Shown here in pieces: positions 12,801 through 21,409 of a stretch of DNA of 64,000 nt; within the stretch, counting starts at the first letter, position 1, and each line of letters starts with the position of its first letter. This stretch comes from an uncultured Roseovarius sp. (GTDB lineage: Bacteria > Pseudomonadota > Alphaproteobacteria > Rhodobacterales > Rhodobacteraceae): positions 62,001-126,000 of the forward strand of contig CANMFU010000006.1 in NCBI GenBank assembly GCA_947497295.1, given 5' to 3'. Made by a program: the position numbers and the translations under genes. Below the pieces are notes generated by a model, which saw nothing but the letters and a program-made list of their open reading frames with translations, had not been told where the DNA came from and did no database searches.

Positions 12801-13311
12801 CGAACTGGCGGCCCATCTCCTTCATCGCGCGGGCAACGGCGGTGCGGATCACAGGCTCGCCCAGCCGCTTCATGGCGCTGCGCAGATGGCCAACCGGGCC
12901 TTTCTGGTCCTTTTTCAGCACCTTGCCGGTCAGCATGAGTGCCCATGTGGACGCATTCACCAACGGAGAAGTAGAATGGCCCATATGCTTGCCCCAATCG
13001 GATGGCGCAATCTTGTCCTCGATCAGCGCGTCGATGGTTTCGGCGTCGGGCACGCGCAGCAGCGCCTCGGCCAGACACATCAGCGCGATACCCTCATCCG
13101 TGGACAGGCCATATTCGGCCAGAAACACCTCCATCAGGCCGGGATCGGACTGGCCGCGAATGTCGCGCACAAGATCCGCGCCGCGGGCGCTGATGCGTTT
13201 GCGATCTTCGGGTGACAGGTTTGCTTCGGTCTTGAGGCGGGCAATTGTCGCTGCCTCATCGGCATAGGTTTGCAGGTCTACGGCGCGGCGGGGCTGGGTG
13301 TCATATGGCAT
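9880..13311 (-). CDS. putA: Bifunctional proline dehydrogenase / L-glutamate-gamma-semialdehyde dehydrogenase
   Basis: Oxidises proline to glutamate in two steps (FAD then NAD) with channelled pyrroline-5-carboxylate; 1143 residues. Seen: an N-terminal helical domain, a proline dehydrogenase barrel around residues 150-460 (MVRLVKGAYWDTEIK, FATHNAHTV), and an aldehyde dehydrogenase domain from about 540 with catalytic Glu in ETGGLN and catalytic Cys in SAGQRCSALR. It lacks the ribbon-helix-helix DNA-binding N terminus of trifunctional PutA, so the divergent Lrp-type gene at 13438 is the likely regulator. AAGGA precedes the ATG. Confidence 0.95.
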   Translation of the reverse strand: MPYDTQPRRAVDLQTYADEAATIARLKTEANLSPEDRKRISARGADLVRDIRGQSDPGLMEVFLAEYGLSTDEGIALMCLAEALLRVPDAETIDALIEDKIAPSDWGKHMGHSTSPLVNASTWALMLTGKVLKKDQKGPVGHLRSAMKRLGEPVIRTAVARAMKEMGRQFVLGENISSAMDRAAKMEKKGYTYSYDMLGEAARTDKDATRYHLSYSRAISAIAQACTHDEIAKNPGISVKLSALHARYEVAQREQVMDVLVPRLRSLALLAKSAGMGLNIDAEEADRLALSLDVIETVLSEPALAGWDGFGVVVQAYGQRAGHVLDFLYDLAQRLDRRIMVRLVKGAYWDTEIKQAQVEGIDGFPVFTSKPATDVSYIANARKLLSMTDRIYPQFATHNAHTVAAVLDMATDKDAFEFQRLHGMGEALHNIVMAKEGTRCRIYAPVGAHRDLLAYLVRRLLENGANSSFVNQIVDEEVAPEIVAADPFDLVENDGPDLPTGPELFLPERVNSKGFDLKHQPTLDAIENARAPFATHKWEAAPILAAQAQPEQAVDVINPADPAGSPGTVAHASKADIETALSNAAMWDAPAAERGEVLGKIADLYEENFGQIFAILAREAGKSQADAVAELREAVDFLRYYGANAPDTGAVGTFTCISPWNFPLAIFSGQIAAALAAGNAVLSKPAEQTPIIAHFAASLMHQAGVPKTALQLLPGGGDVGAALTSDARVDGVAFTGSTATAMKIRKAMAENLAPGAPLIAETGGLNAMIVDSTALPEQAVQAIIESAFQSAGQRCSALRCLYVQEDIAEDFTRMLTGAMDAVVMGMPWDLSTDCGPVIDEAARAGIAEHIQAARAEGRLIHELKTPNAGTYIAPTLIRVGSIADMKREIFGPVLHMATFGATELDKVIDAINATGYGLTFGLMTRIDDRVQYVTERVQAGNIYVNRNQIGAIVGSQPFGGEGLSGTGPKAGGPRYLPRFTAHPAPVAGHDFEGIMSERDIQAALNKAHKVEMQPREDQLMPGPTGESNRLTSHARAPLLCMGPGREAAKAQARSVMALGGMAVEASGTVPPEALTSLTGLAGALYWGGDAAARPYAQALSQRTGPILPLITGLPDSGHVLNERHVCVDTTAAGGNAALLGGTS

Positions 13312-13400
13312 GGGGCATCCTTTGGTTGGCTGGGCCGAAAGGCTTTGCGTGATTAGGTCACTTTAGCATGTGTCGTTAAGTCGGTTTTCCTGTAAAATAC

Positions 13401-13438
13401 CATTTGACGCGCCATATGAATGGAAATGAGGTCAAATG
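13401..13438. promoter_or_regulatory. Inverted repeat at the putA-putR spacer (candidate PutR operator)
   Basis: CATTTGAC (13401-13408) is matched perfectly by GTCAAATG (13431-13438) across 22 bases. It sits between the divergent putA and lrp-type genes and touches the proposed GTG start, a position suited to autoregulation and putA control. Function is inferred. Confidence 0.45.
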
Positions 13439-13908
13439 TGAGTTCAAATGATCTGGATAAGTTCGATCGGGCGATTCTGCGTGTTCTGGCCACCGACGGG
13501 CGCATCAGCGTCACAGATCTGGCGCGCCAGATCGGTCTGTCGAAATCGCCCACGCAAGCCCGCCTGCGACGGCTGGAGGCGAGCCGCGTGATTTCGGGCT
13601 ACCGCGCGATGATTGACCCGATTCGGCTGGGACTGGATCACGTCAGCTTTGTCGAGGTGCGCCTGACCGACACGCGCGAGGCAGCATTGGCAGAATTCAA
13701 TGCCGCTGTTCGGAAGATCCCCGAGATTGAGCAGGTGCATCTGATCGCGGGCAATTTCGATTATCTCATGAAAATACGCACCCGGAACATGAACGATTAC
13801 CGCCAGATACTGGCCGACCAGATCAGCACACTGCCATATGTTGCGGGCACCAGCACCTACGTGGCGATGCAGGCGGTCAAGGAAAACGCGCCCGAGGATG
13901 CGATATGA
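13438..13908 (+). CDS. putR: Lrp/AsnC family transcriptional regulator, likely proline-responsive PutR
   Basis: An Lrp-type regulator: winged helix-turn-helix at the N terminus (LDKFDRAILRVLATDGRISVTDLARQIGLS is its start) and a C-terminal RAM domain with the VHLIAGNFDYLMKI strand. Divergence from putA matches PutR activators of alphaproteobacteria. I prefer the GTG at 13438, giving 156 residues, because GAGGT at 13428-13432 sits at ideal spacing. In-frame ATGs at 13420 and 13426 have no ribosome site and would put the palindrome inside the gene. Confidence 0.82.
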   Translation: MSSNDLDKFDRAILRVLATDGRISVTDLARQIGLSKSPTQARLRRLEASRVISGYRAMIDPIRLGLDHVSFVEVRLTDTREAALAEFNAAVRKIPEIEQVHLIAGNFDYLMKIRTRNMNDYRQILADQISTLPYVAGTSTYVAMQAVKENAPEDAI

Positions 13909-13956
13909 GGCGGTTGTGATTTGACGGGTCGGCATGGCGTGGGGTTAACTGATGGC

Positions 13957-14502
13957 ATGAAATATGCGCTATTAGCCCTGCTGCTGGCTGGTCCTGCCGT
14001 CGCCGAAACATGCCCGCCCGCGCCCGATCATGAGCGGGCTTTGAGCGATCTGGTACAGCGCGCGAATGACGCACCGGACCGCGCCGCCGGAATGGCCGCA
14101 TCCGCCGAGATGTGGAAATTGTGGGCCGATGCGCCCGATGCCCACGCGCAGGCGTTGCTGGATGAAGGCATGGCACAGCGCGAGGCGTACGATTACTCGG
14201 CCGCGATGGAGTCGTTCCAGGCGCTGGTGACGTACTGCCCCAACTACGCCGAGGGCTATAATCAGCGCGCTTTTGTGCATTTCCTGCGCCAGGATTACGC
14301 TGCCGCTCTGCCCGATCTGGACGCGGCACTTGCCCGCCAGCCGCGCCATGTGGCGGCCCAGGCTGGCAAGGCGCTGACGCTGCACGCAATGGACCGGCAA
14401 GGCGAGGCGGCGCTGGCCCTGCGCGCCGCGTTGGCGATGAATCCCTGGCTGGCTGAGCGTAGCCTGCTTCCGGCGCTGGAGGCGCAGGAAGACGCACTCT
14501 GA
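13957..14502 (+). CDS. Exported tetratricopeptide-repeat protein
   Basis: A 181-residue protein with a clear signal peptide (MKYALLALLLAGPAVAE, cleavage likely after AVA) and TPR-like helix pairs from about residue 70 (AYDYSAAMESFQALVTYCPN, then DYAAALPDLDAALARQP). It is likely periplasmic and an adaptor for protein contacts; the partner is unknown. The ATG at 13957 is used because the signal peptide begins there; the earlier TTG at 13921 adds only a polar extension. It is the last gene before tRNA-Leu. Confidence 0.75.
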   Translation: MKYALLALLLAGPAVAETCPPAPDHERALSDLVQRANDAPDRAAGMAASAEMWKLWADAPDAHAQALLDEGMAQREAYDYSAAMESFQALVTYCPNYAEGYNQRAFVHFLRQDYAAALPDLDAALARQPRHVAAQAGKALTLHAMDRQGEAALALRAALAMNPWLAERSLLPALEAQEDAL

Positions 14503-14542
14503 CGCTTTACACCCGCGCCGGGGCGTTTATTGTCGCCGCGAT

Positions 14543-14629
14543 GCGGGCGTGCTGGAATGGTAGACAGACCAGACTTAAAATCTGTTGGGGCTTGTCCCCG
14601 TGTGGGTTCGAGTCCCACCGCCCGCACCA
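14543..14629 (+). tRNA. tRNA-Leu (anticodon UAA)
   Basis: An 87-base class II tRNA. Acceptor arms GCGGGCG (14543-14549) and CGCCCGC (14619-14625) pair fully, the TGG-containing D arm and the GTTCGAGTC T-loop are normal, and a long variable arm fits leucine tRNAs. The anticodon TAA is at 14576-14578 in loop CTTAAAA. The discriminator A and CCA are encoded. Its 3' end is the island attachment site, and the tRNA stays intact. Confidence 0.95.
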
Positions 14630-14631
14630 AA
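14616..14631 (+). repeat. attL: 16-bp direct repeat at the tRNA-Leu 3' end
   Basis: CACCGCCCGCACCAAA covers the last 14 tRNA bases plus two. The identical 16 bases recur at 43902-43917 beyond the integrase. Tyrosine integrases of the P4 type commonly use tRNA 3' ends, so the two copies are read as attL and attR. Confidence 0.88.
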
Positions 14632-14683
14632 TAAAGTAAAAAAGGTATAATTAACAAATTCTTATGTTTTTGGAGAGTATTTG

Positions 14684-14702
14684 TTCCCCAAGTATTCCCC
14701 AA
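14684..14702. other. Two TTCCCCAA motifs near attL (candidate integrase arm sites)
   Basis: TTCCCCAA occurs at 14684-14691 and 14695-14702, and again near attR at 43753-43760 with related CTCCCCA copies. P4- and lambda-type integrases bind short arm repeats inside each att flank. This is a candidate only. Confidence 0.35.
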
Positions 14703-14879
14703 AATATCGAATAGCACCGCGACACTTCGTGAGCGCGTGCAGGTTATAGATTCACGCCATCTTTCAGGAGTGGAAATGTATCGAAGAGGTTTATACCAAT
14801 CGGCTCGAATGCTGGCTCACGGGGGCTTCCAAATCCCAAAAGTCTGAATCTATGGCGGTAGGTCTGGGAGGACATTGCC

Positions 14880-15167
14880 ATGGGTGTAGCGATAGCATTG
14901 CGGGTGGACTTTGACGGGGCGACATTGAGACGCCGGGCACGGAGGACGAAGAACGCGAACTAGAGCCGAAGGCTGCTGGCACTGGCTGAGATTTACGATG
15001 GCGGCAGCCGCAGTGATGCTGCGCGGATCGGCGGGGTGGGGCTGCAGATCGTGCGCGACTGGGTCATTCGGTTCAATGCCCGCGGCCCGGACGAGCTGAT
15101 TGATGGCAAAGCACCCGGCAATCAGTCCAAGCTCAATGATACCCAACGCGAGGCGCTTGAGTGCTGA
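14880..15167 (+). pseudogene. IS630-family transposase remnant (N-terminal third)
   Basis: Reading from the ATG at 14880 gives the start of an IS630-type transposase, with its helix-turn-helix region (EIYDGGSRSDAARIGGVGLQ, then VRDWVIRFNARGPDELIDGK). A TAG replaces a sense codon near codon 28 and the frame stops at 15165-15167, well short of the DDE catalytic domain. Similar ends GTTTATACCAAT (14789-14800) and TTGGTATTAAAC (15178-15189, inverted) may be the outer ends of an internally deleted copy. The next 270 bases up to 15460 show nothing I can support. Confidence 0.65.
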
Positions 15168-15460
15168 TCAGTGCAAGTTGGTATTAAACGCTCCTAACGT
15201 GACGATAAACAAGCTGGTGGCGGAGAAAGACACCGAGACCGATGCAAAGCTGATCATGCACTTTGTTGAGGTAGTGGCTGAACCGCTCAAAGGATGGCGA
15301 AGATCCGGAGATGGCGCAGCGTCCTCACTACCCTGAGATGAGGTTGGTGGATGGGTGGCGTCGTGCTTTCAGAAAATTTCGTGTTCCGCCGTTGATCCAT
15401 GAGGTCGCTCACGGTACAGAACCGCCGTCCATGCGAAGCACAGCCAACAAAAGTTTGTCG

Positions 15461-16129
15461 TTAAAAGTTCCAAAAAATATCGCGTAGCACGGCCTGTGCA
15501 ATATCTAGGGTCGGTATTGCGAGCAAGATATAGCCCGTGACTCCCGAAAACAGGGAGGCTATGCGCGCGCCGCGAAAAGTATGCATCATCCCGTCCCACC
15601 ATTCACGCGCGAGGAAGTGAATGTAGTCACCATGCTTAGTAAACATGGCGCTCCGGACGTCCGGTCGATACCCAGAAACCACGGGTTTTCTTGCTCTAGG
15701 TTCACCTAAAACGCTCCAGAAGGCTTTTGTCCGAGGCTTCCAGATATCTGAGTAGACTTGGGCCTCCATGCTCGCAATTTCATAAACACTGTAACTGTCT
15801 TCTACCCGTGCCGAAAACCCCAGATCACCGCTTGAACTGTCTAATACAGGCGGGCGGAACACTCTAAAGATCAAATACGAAAAAAGTATAAAAAGGCTCC
15901 CGAAGAATACAAGCCTGAGCTTTGCTACGCCGCCCAAAAAGAAAGGCGAAGCCACTTGGTCCGCCACTCCGGCGATAGTGTCGAACGATGCAAGTTTAGC
16001 GATTTCATCGTTGAAAAGGATTAGGTAGCCAGCCAAAGGGATTAGCCCGACAATGCGAGACAAATCGTTACTAGCGACACCTTTTACGGAACTCCAGTGA
16101 AAGATCCGCCAATCTGAATTGACCTTCAT
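15461..16129 (-). CDS. Hypothetical membrane protein at the end of the restriction cluster
   Basis: A 222-residue protein of unknown family. Hydrophobic segments lie around residues 27-43 (IVGLIPLAGYLILF), 70-90 (LRLVFFGSLFILFSYLIFRVF) and 190-210, separated by a soluble middle rich in Trp, Arg and Ser. The ATG at 16129 is preferred to a TTG at 16132 because AGGAA is well spaced. It is read in the same direction as hsdMSR and the SprT-like gene, 57 bases after the latter, so it may be the fifth gene of that operon. I do not recognise a function. Confidence 0.6.
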   Translation of the reverse strand: MKVNSDWRIFHWSSVKGVASNDLSRIVGLIPLAGYLILFNDEIAKLASFDTIAGVADQVASPFFLGGVAKLRLVFFGSLFILFSYLIFRVFRPPVLDSSSGDLGFSARVEDSYSVYEIASMEAQVYSDIWKPRTKAFWSVLGEPRARKPVVSGYRPDVRSAMFTKHGDYIHFLAREWWDGMMHTFRGARIASLFSGVTGYILLAIPTLDIAQAVLRDIFWNF

Positions 16130-16186
16130 CAAACGTTCCTGTTCCCATGCGACTCGGCGATTACTGCTGTCCTGAAAAGGTTGATG

Positions 16187-16918
16187 CTACTCTATCAACA
16201 AAAGCTCAGACATATCGTCCAGTGTTTTCTTCGCGATACGCCACTTTGGCAAGCTGTCATCCAGCAGTTGCCAAAACGCGACTCCATGATTGTGATGCTT
16301 AAGGTGGGCCATTTCGTGCAGAATGACATACTCGATGCACTCGCGTGGGGCCTTGATCAAATGGGGGTTGAGAATGATCTGGCCGCCGGGCGAACAACTG
16401 CCCCATTGCTTGGACATTTCCATAAGCCGAAGCGGCGGAGGTTGGTCGACCCAGGGTAAGCGAGCGGCAGCCTCGTCTATTTTGCGAACCAAATAGTCTC
16501 GCGCCTTCACTTTGTACCAACCGCGCACCTTGCCGCGTATGATCTCTGGATCGGAGGACTTGCTTTCGACCTCCAACCGATTGCCCTTCAACCGGACCGG
16601 CTTGGGTCGGCTGTCTATCGGCAAAACTTTCAGAACATAGCGACGTCCAAGGTAAAGTATCTGCTCGCCTGACACATATTCGCGGGGCCGGACATGTGCA
16701 AAGCGCGCTCTGGCGTCCGCAACATGGCCGACGATCCATCGCGCTCGCTTCTGCACCGCTGCACGGATAGCGGCTTCGTCAAGCTCCGGCGGTGCGTCGA
16801 CGATCACCGATCCGTCCGGGTCAACATGGATGGCAACACTGGACGTGCGCTGGCTGTCGACATTGACGTTATAGGGAACTTTTTGATCGCCATATGTCAG
16901 GACTTGGAAGGGTGGCAT
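16187..16918 (-). CDS. SprT/YgjP-like zinc metalloprotease of the type I RM cluster
   Basis: A 243-residue YgjP/DUF45-type protein. Seen: the zinc site HEMAH (His201, Glu202, His205) with a third His at 211, preceded by MSKQWGSCSPGG, a hallmark of the family. The N-terminal half is a beta-rich domain. The gene overlaps the hsdR stop by one base (TGATG), so it is translated with hsdR. Such genes frequently accompany type I restriction loci, but their role there is not established; a proteolytic control of restriction is speculation. Confidence 0.85.
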   Translation of the reverse strand: MPPFQVLTYGDQKVPYNVNVDSQRTSSVAIHVDPDGSVIVDAPPELDEAAIRAAVQKRARWIVGHVADARARFAHVRPREYVSGEQILYLGRRYVLKVLPIDSRPKPVRLKGNRLEVESKSSDPEIIRGKVRGWYKVKARDYLVRKIDEAAARLPWVDQPPPLRLMEMSKQWGSCSPGGQIILNPHLIKAPRECIEYVILHEMAHLKHHNHGVAFWQLLDDSLPKWRIAKKTLDDMSELLLIE

Positions 16919-19900
16919 CAGCTGCCCCTTGCCTTGCCTGCTCGGACGATGCTGATCACCCGGGCGATCATCGCCGTGGCGTCGTCCAGCCCACCGAAGA
17001 ACTTGAAGTAGCGCGGTAGCAGCGCCTTGCTGATTTCGGCCTCGATGCTGCCGGGGTTGATCGAATGGGTCTGCACTGCGTTGTCCACCGTGTCGTCGAC
17101 ATACATGGCCTCAGCCACCAGCGCGTCCTCAGACTGATCCCTTGCCTTGGCACCCATTTGATCAAGGAATGCGCCAAAATATGCCTGCGCCCTTGGGCGA
17201 TCCCTGAACCGATCCGGCACGCCGGGCGTGGCGCGCTTCTCGACAAGCTCATCCAGATCCTTGAACAGCAGATATTGCTTGCCCGGATGCTCAAACATTG
17301 CCTCTGCGCCCGCAATGGCCTCTTTCAGCATCTCCGAGAACACGCGCTGAGCATAAGGGTCATCGTTCAGGTTTTGCTCAATCGTCTTGCGGATACGCGT
17401 CTTGATGACATCCGCCTCTGTGCGGGTCTTTTCTTGCGACCATTCATCGGGATCATCGTCATCGCCAAGCGTGCCCACCAGAATCACACCTTCCGGATCT
17501 ATAATCTCCTGGCCAATCACCTGCTTGTCGACAAGCTTGCGTATCTGATCCTCGTACTCGGTAAAATCCACGGTCTCATGCGCATCGTGTTTCGCCTGAA
17601 CGCGCAGTTCAGTGAAGAATTTCAAATCGCGCTTGTAGGCTTGAATGGTTTTCTCGTCAAAAGCTCCATCCTCGAAGAACGCGCGCGATGACAGTGCTAG
17701 CTTCAAACACATGCCAAACGCCGTCAACGCGTCATAGAAATCTTCCCGGATTTTCAGCTTGGTATCGACAGGAGTGCCGGAATCGTCATCCGAATAGATC
17801 GGTATCAAGACTTGGCGGAACTGTTCCAGATCCCCCTTGTTCTTTACGCTGCTGAAGTTCGCCCAGAGTGCGTCATGCAGTGCTGGCAGCCGCTTATACT
17901 CTGTCGAAACGTTGGCAACCAAACCTTTCAGGTCGTCGATATCATAGCCCGCCTGCGTCTGTGCAGCGAGATCCTGATAGTCTTGGATTGATGTGTCCAT
18001 TTCCGCCAAAATACCCCGATAGTCGATCAGGAACCCATGCCTTTTGGCTTCGTGAAGGCGGTTCACCCGTGCAATGGCCTGCAGCAGGTTGTGGCCCTTC
18101 AGGTTCTTGTCGATGTACAGGACAGCGTTTCGCGGCTCGTCAAATCCGGTCAGCAGTTTGTCCACTACGATCAGAATGTCGGGCGCGCCATCGGTGCTGA
18201 AATCCTCGATAATACGCGCTTCATAGTCTGCCGCATCGGCGGTCACGTTGGCTTTCCACCATGCTTGCACCTCGGGGACTTTGGTCTCATCCGCTTCCGA
18301 GTGGCCTTCGCGCGTGTCTGGGGCCGATATCACGACCGCGCTCGTCACCATGCCCGTTGCATCCAGCGCCTGCTTGTAGCGGATCGCCGATAGTTTGCTG
18401 TCCGTGGCCAGCTGAGCCTTCAGCCCCAGATCCAATTTGCCGAAATTCTCGGAAAAGTGGCTGGCGATGTCATAGGCGATCAAATCAATGCGGTTGACCG
18501 CACCGTAAACTCGCCCCCTTGTGGCGAACTTCTGTTTCAGGTCGGATTTCTGCGTGTCCGACAGGTTGGCCGTAATCTTGTCGAACCACGCGTCAATGGC
18601 CTTGTCGTTGATGTCCAGGACCGGCTTACGCTCTTCATAGACTAGCGGCGTCACGGCGCCGTCCTCCACCGCCCTTTGCATGGTGTAGGCGTGCAGGATC
18701 GGGCCGAACTTGTTGCGGGTCTTGTCTTCCTTCAGCAACGGCGTCCCGGTGAAGGCGATGAAGGCGGCATTGGGCAGCGCCATGCGCATGCGCTCGTGGT
18801 TCTCGCCGCCTTGGCTGCGATGGCCCTCGTCCACCAGCACGATCAGCTTGTCAGACGGGTTGTGGTATTCGGGCAGCTTGGTGGCCGAGGTGAATTTCTG
18901 CAGCAAGGTAAAGATGATCCGCTCATTGCCGTGACCGATCCGCTGGGCCAGATCGCGACCCGACTGGACCTTGGCCGTTTCGCCGTCCTTTTTGGTCGCG
19001 ACGTCCGAACCGAAGGCTCCGCCGGTCAGAAACGTGCTTGCCAGCTGCTTTTCCAGATCCACCCGGTCCGTGACGATAATCACCCGGCAGTCGGTCAGCG
19101 TTTCTTCCAGCAACAGCGCCTTGGTCAGCAGAACCATCAGGTTGGATTTGCCCGAACCGGTCGTGTGCCAGATTACTCCGCCCTCGCGGCTGCCATCGGG
19201 CTTGGTCTTGCGTACCTGTTCGACGATAGCCTTGGTGCCCTGCACCTGCTGATAGCGCGCGACCAGCTTGCCGATCTTCTTGTCATAGAAGGTAAAGCGC
19301 CGCGTCATGTCCAGCAGGCGGTCGGGGCGCAGAAGGCCGATGATCAGCCGGTCTTGTTCGGTCAGCAGCACGGGGCGCGCGTGCAGAGCCTCATACCCTT
19401 GCCGCGCCCATTGCGGGCGACCTGCAAACAGCGCGGTCTTTTGCGCAGCGGTCAGGGGCGTGTTGCGGATGGCGGTCATTGCGCCGTCGCTCAGATCCTC
19501 CTCGCGCCAGATCGAATAGAATTTCGCCGGCGTGCCCGTGGTGCCATAGCGCCCCTCGGCGCCCGAGATCGACAGCAGCAATTGAGAATAAGCATAGAGG
19601 TCCTGAATGCCGTCGCCCATCTGGTTGCGCAGGTGCTGGCTGATCCCCTCGTCAACCATCGCCTTGCCGCGGGTCGAGGACACCGGGCGCTTGGCCTCGA
19701 TCACCGCCAGCGGGATACCGTTCACATAGCCCACGATGTCAGGGCGATAGCGCCCCAGTCCGGCGGGCCGCTCGACCGAGAGTTCTTCGGTGACGTGAAA
19801 CACATTACTGGCCACATCGGCCCAGTCGATCAGCGGCACGGTGACGGATGCCTTCTGCCCGTCCACAAATTCGGTGACGGTGATGCCCAGCGTCAGATGT

Positions 19901-20205
19901 TGATAGATCGCCTTGTTGGCGGGGATCAGCCCTTCGCTCAACCCGGTTCGGCCCAATTCGCGGATAACGGCGGCAATGCCTGCCGGGGATAGTGGATATT
20001 TCTGCCCCTTGAAGTCAAAACGGTGCGCGGCCAGCCTGCCCCGCAGAACATCCACCAGCAACACGGCCCGTTCCGATCCGCGCATCGCCAAGGCTTGCGC
20101 CGGGGGCAGATACTCCCACCCCATCGCCATCATCACATGCAACGCCGGCAGCTTGGCGGCCGCTTCCTCGTTGGTGTCGGGCACCCGCGGGCCGGAGTCA
20201 GGCAT
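16918..20205 (-). CDS. hsdR: Type I restriction enzyme, R (motor and nuclease) subunit
   Basis: A 1095-residue HsdR. Seen: an N-terminal PD-(D/E)xK nuclease with Asp156, Glu170 and Lys172 (PDIVGY ... AVIEAKRP), a superfamily 2 motor with Walker A TTGSGKS near residue 350, the DEGH box and FTGTP, and a helical C terminus that docks on the methylase. It translocates and cuts unmethylated DNA together with HsdM and HsdS. It overlaps hsdS by 8 bases and the SprT-like gene by one, indicating a tight operon. Confidence 0.95.
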   Translation of the reverse strand: MPDSGPRVPDTNEEAAAKLPALHVMMAMGWEYLPPAQALAMRGSERAVLLVDVLRGRLAAHRFDFKGQKYPLSPAGIAAVIRELGRTGLSEGLIPANKAIYQHLTLGITVTEFVDGQKASVTVPLIDWADVASNVFHVTEELSVERPAGLGRYRPDIVGYVNGIPLAVIEAKRPVSSTRGKAMVDEGISQHLRNQMGDGIQDLYAYSQLLLSISGAEGRYGTTGTPAKFYSIWREEDLSDGAMTAIRNTPLTAAQKTALFAGRPQWARQGYEALHARPVLLTEQDRLIIGLLRPDRLLDMTRRFTFYDKKIGKLVARYQQVQGTKAIVEQVRKTKPDGSREGGVIWHTTGSGKSNLMVLLTKALLLEETLTDCRVIIVTDRVDLEKQLASTFLTGGAFGSDVATKKDGETAKVQSGRDLAQRIGHGNERIIFTLLQKFTSATKLPEYHNPSDKLIVLVDEGHRSQGGENHERMRMALPNAAFIAFTGTPLLKEDKTRNKFGPILHAYTMQRAVEDGAVTPLVYEERKPVLDINDKAIDAWFDKITANLSDTQKSDLKQKFATRGRVYGAVNRIDLIAYDIASHFSENFGKLDLGLKAQLATDSKLSAIRYKQALDATGMVTSAVVISAPDTREGHSEADETKVPEVQAWWKANVTADAADYEARIIEDFSTDGAPDILIVVDKLLTGFDEPRNAVLYIDKNLKGHNLLQAIARVNRLHEAKRHGFLIDYRGILAEMDTSIQDYQDLAAQTQAGYDIDDLKGLVANVSTEYKRLPALHDALWANFSSVKNKGDLEQFRQVLIPIYSDDDSGTPVDTKLKIREDFYDALTAFGMCLKLALSSRAFFEDGAFDEKTIQAYKRDLKFFTELRVQAKHDAHETVDFTEYEDQIRKLVDKQVIGQEIIDPEGVILVGTLGDDDDPDEWSQEKTRTEADVIKTRIRKTIEQNLNDDPYAQRVFSEMLKEAIAGAEAMFEHPGKQYLLFKDLDELVEKRATPGVPDRFRDRPRAQAYFGAFLDQMGAKARDQSEDALVAEAMYVDDTVDNAVQTHSINPGSIEAEISKALLPRYFKFFGGLDDATAMIARVISIVRAGKARGS

Positions 20206-21409
20206 CGACCACCACCCGTTTCTTGCCGGTCAAGAGTTGCTGCATCAGGGCTTTCTTTTCGGTACGGAGATGCTCAATCTGCGTTTCCGCGTTTTCAACC
20301 TCCCGATCCGCGGTTAACAAGAATGCAGCTATTCTCTTTTGCTCCTCTAAAGCCGGAAGCTGTACCATGATCTCGTTCAGCTTAGCCTTGTTCAAGGTCT
20401 TCCCCTTCACTGCCTGATCCACATCTTGAAGAAGATCAGTCACATGGAGAAGTTGAAACAGAAACTCAGGGTCGAATATGCCTTCTGCCCACGGCACAAA
20501 GCCACAGATGGCCTCATTCGTATAAAGCGGTGTCCCCGTGATACCTAATTTTCCTATCGTTAGCTTGAAACTCATCACAACAGTGCCTGAGGGTAGTAGC
20601 TTTACGTTACTCTTTACCGCGCCTTGATCGGTGATCTTCTCTTTTGAAGTGCTAAGATATTTGGGGCCAAGATCGGCAATCGAAAGCCAGGTATTCTGGC
20701 CTCCCTGCCAATATTCAGGCTGATTCCGAGATGGAGTTCCGCCGAGCCGAACCTCAGCGACATCCCCCAATCGCACCTCCCGCCACGCCTGCCCTTCGAA
20801 CTCGGGAAAGCGGCGTTTGCCGGTGAGGAGGGATTGCATCAGGGCGCGTTTCTGCCTGCAGGCGGTGGCCAGCAGCGCCTGCGCCGTCTCAATCGCCCGG
20901 TCCCAGGTCGACAGGATCTCCGCGATTTTTTGCTGTTCTGGATATGATGGATGGGCGATCTCCAGTTTCTTGAAGAGCGGAAGCCCAATTGTTTTAATCG
21001 TCGAGCCAACTGCTTGACGCTCAAAAAACTCTTTTTTCTTTTGCAACCAATAGTACAAAAACCAGTTATGCAGCTGATCTTGCCCATCACACTGCCAAGC
21101 AATAAAATGCTGACTGACTGCCATTGTATCGCCAAGAACTGCACTTTTTCCAACTCCGGCATCTCGAGAGAGTATCACAGTTCCTTTGGGAAGGAGCACG
21201 GCGGAAGATTTGGCAATACCCAGTTCCGAAATTTGCTTGTCGGTACCCTCAATCAAACCATTGTCGAGCTTATTACTGTCCGCCAAAGAAACCCATTTGA
21301 TCCCACCATTCCAATACTCCGGCTTCTTCTTATCGGGAGTGTGGCCGCTTCGCCTATTGGCAACCTGATCTAGTAACGAGTTGCTCCACCCCTCAGGAAC
21401 CATAGCCAA
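20198..21409 (-). CDS. hsdS: Type I restriction enzyme, S (specificity) subunit
   Basis: A 403-residue HsdS. Two target-recognition domains are visible, each opening with a similar stretch (SGHTPDKKKPEYWNGG near 22-37 and GGTPSRNQPEYWQGG near 224-238). Each is followed by a central or C-terminal helical spacer containing a PxxEQxxIAEIL-type motif and the tail RALMQSLLTGKRRF / KALMQQLLTGKKR. The two domains read the two halves of a bipartite target; the target itself cannot be predicted. It overlaps hsdM by 17 bases. Confidence 0.93.
   Translation of the reverse strand: MAMVPEGWSNSLLDQVANRRSGHTPDKKKPEYWNGGIKWVSLADSNKLDNGLIEGTDKQISELGIAKSSAVLLPKGTVILSRDAGVGKSAVLGDTMAVSQHFIAWQCDGQDQLHNWFLYYWLQKKKEFFERQAVGSTIKTIGLPLFKKLEIAHPSYPEQQKIAEILSTWDRAIETAQALLATACRQKRALMQSLLTGKRRFPEFEGQAWREVRLGDVAEVRLGGTPSRNQPEYWQGGQNTWLSIADLGPKYLSTSKEKITDQGAVKSNVKLLPSGTVVMSFKLTIGKLGITGTPLYTNEAICGFVPWAEGIFDPEFLFQLLHVTDLLQDVDQAVKGKTLNKAKLNEIMVQLPALEEQKRIAAFLLTADREVENAETQIEHLRTEKKALMQQLLTGKKRVVVDA

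Noticed and set aside
9823..13215. Long plus-strand open frames opposite putA
   Set aside because: Antisense shadows of a GC-rich gene; no ribosome sites or recognisable domains.
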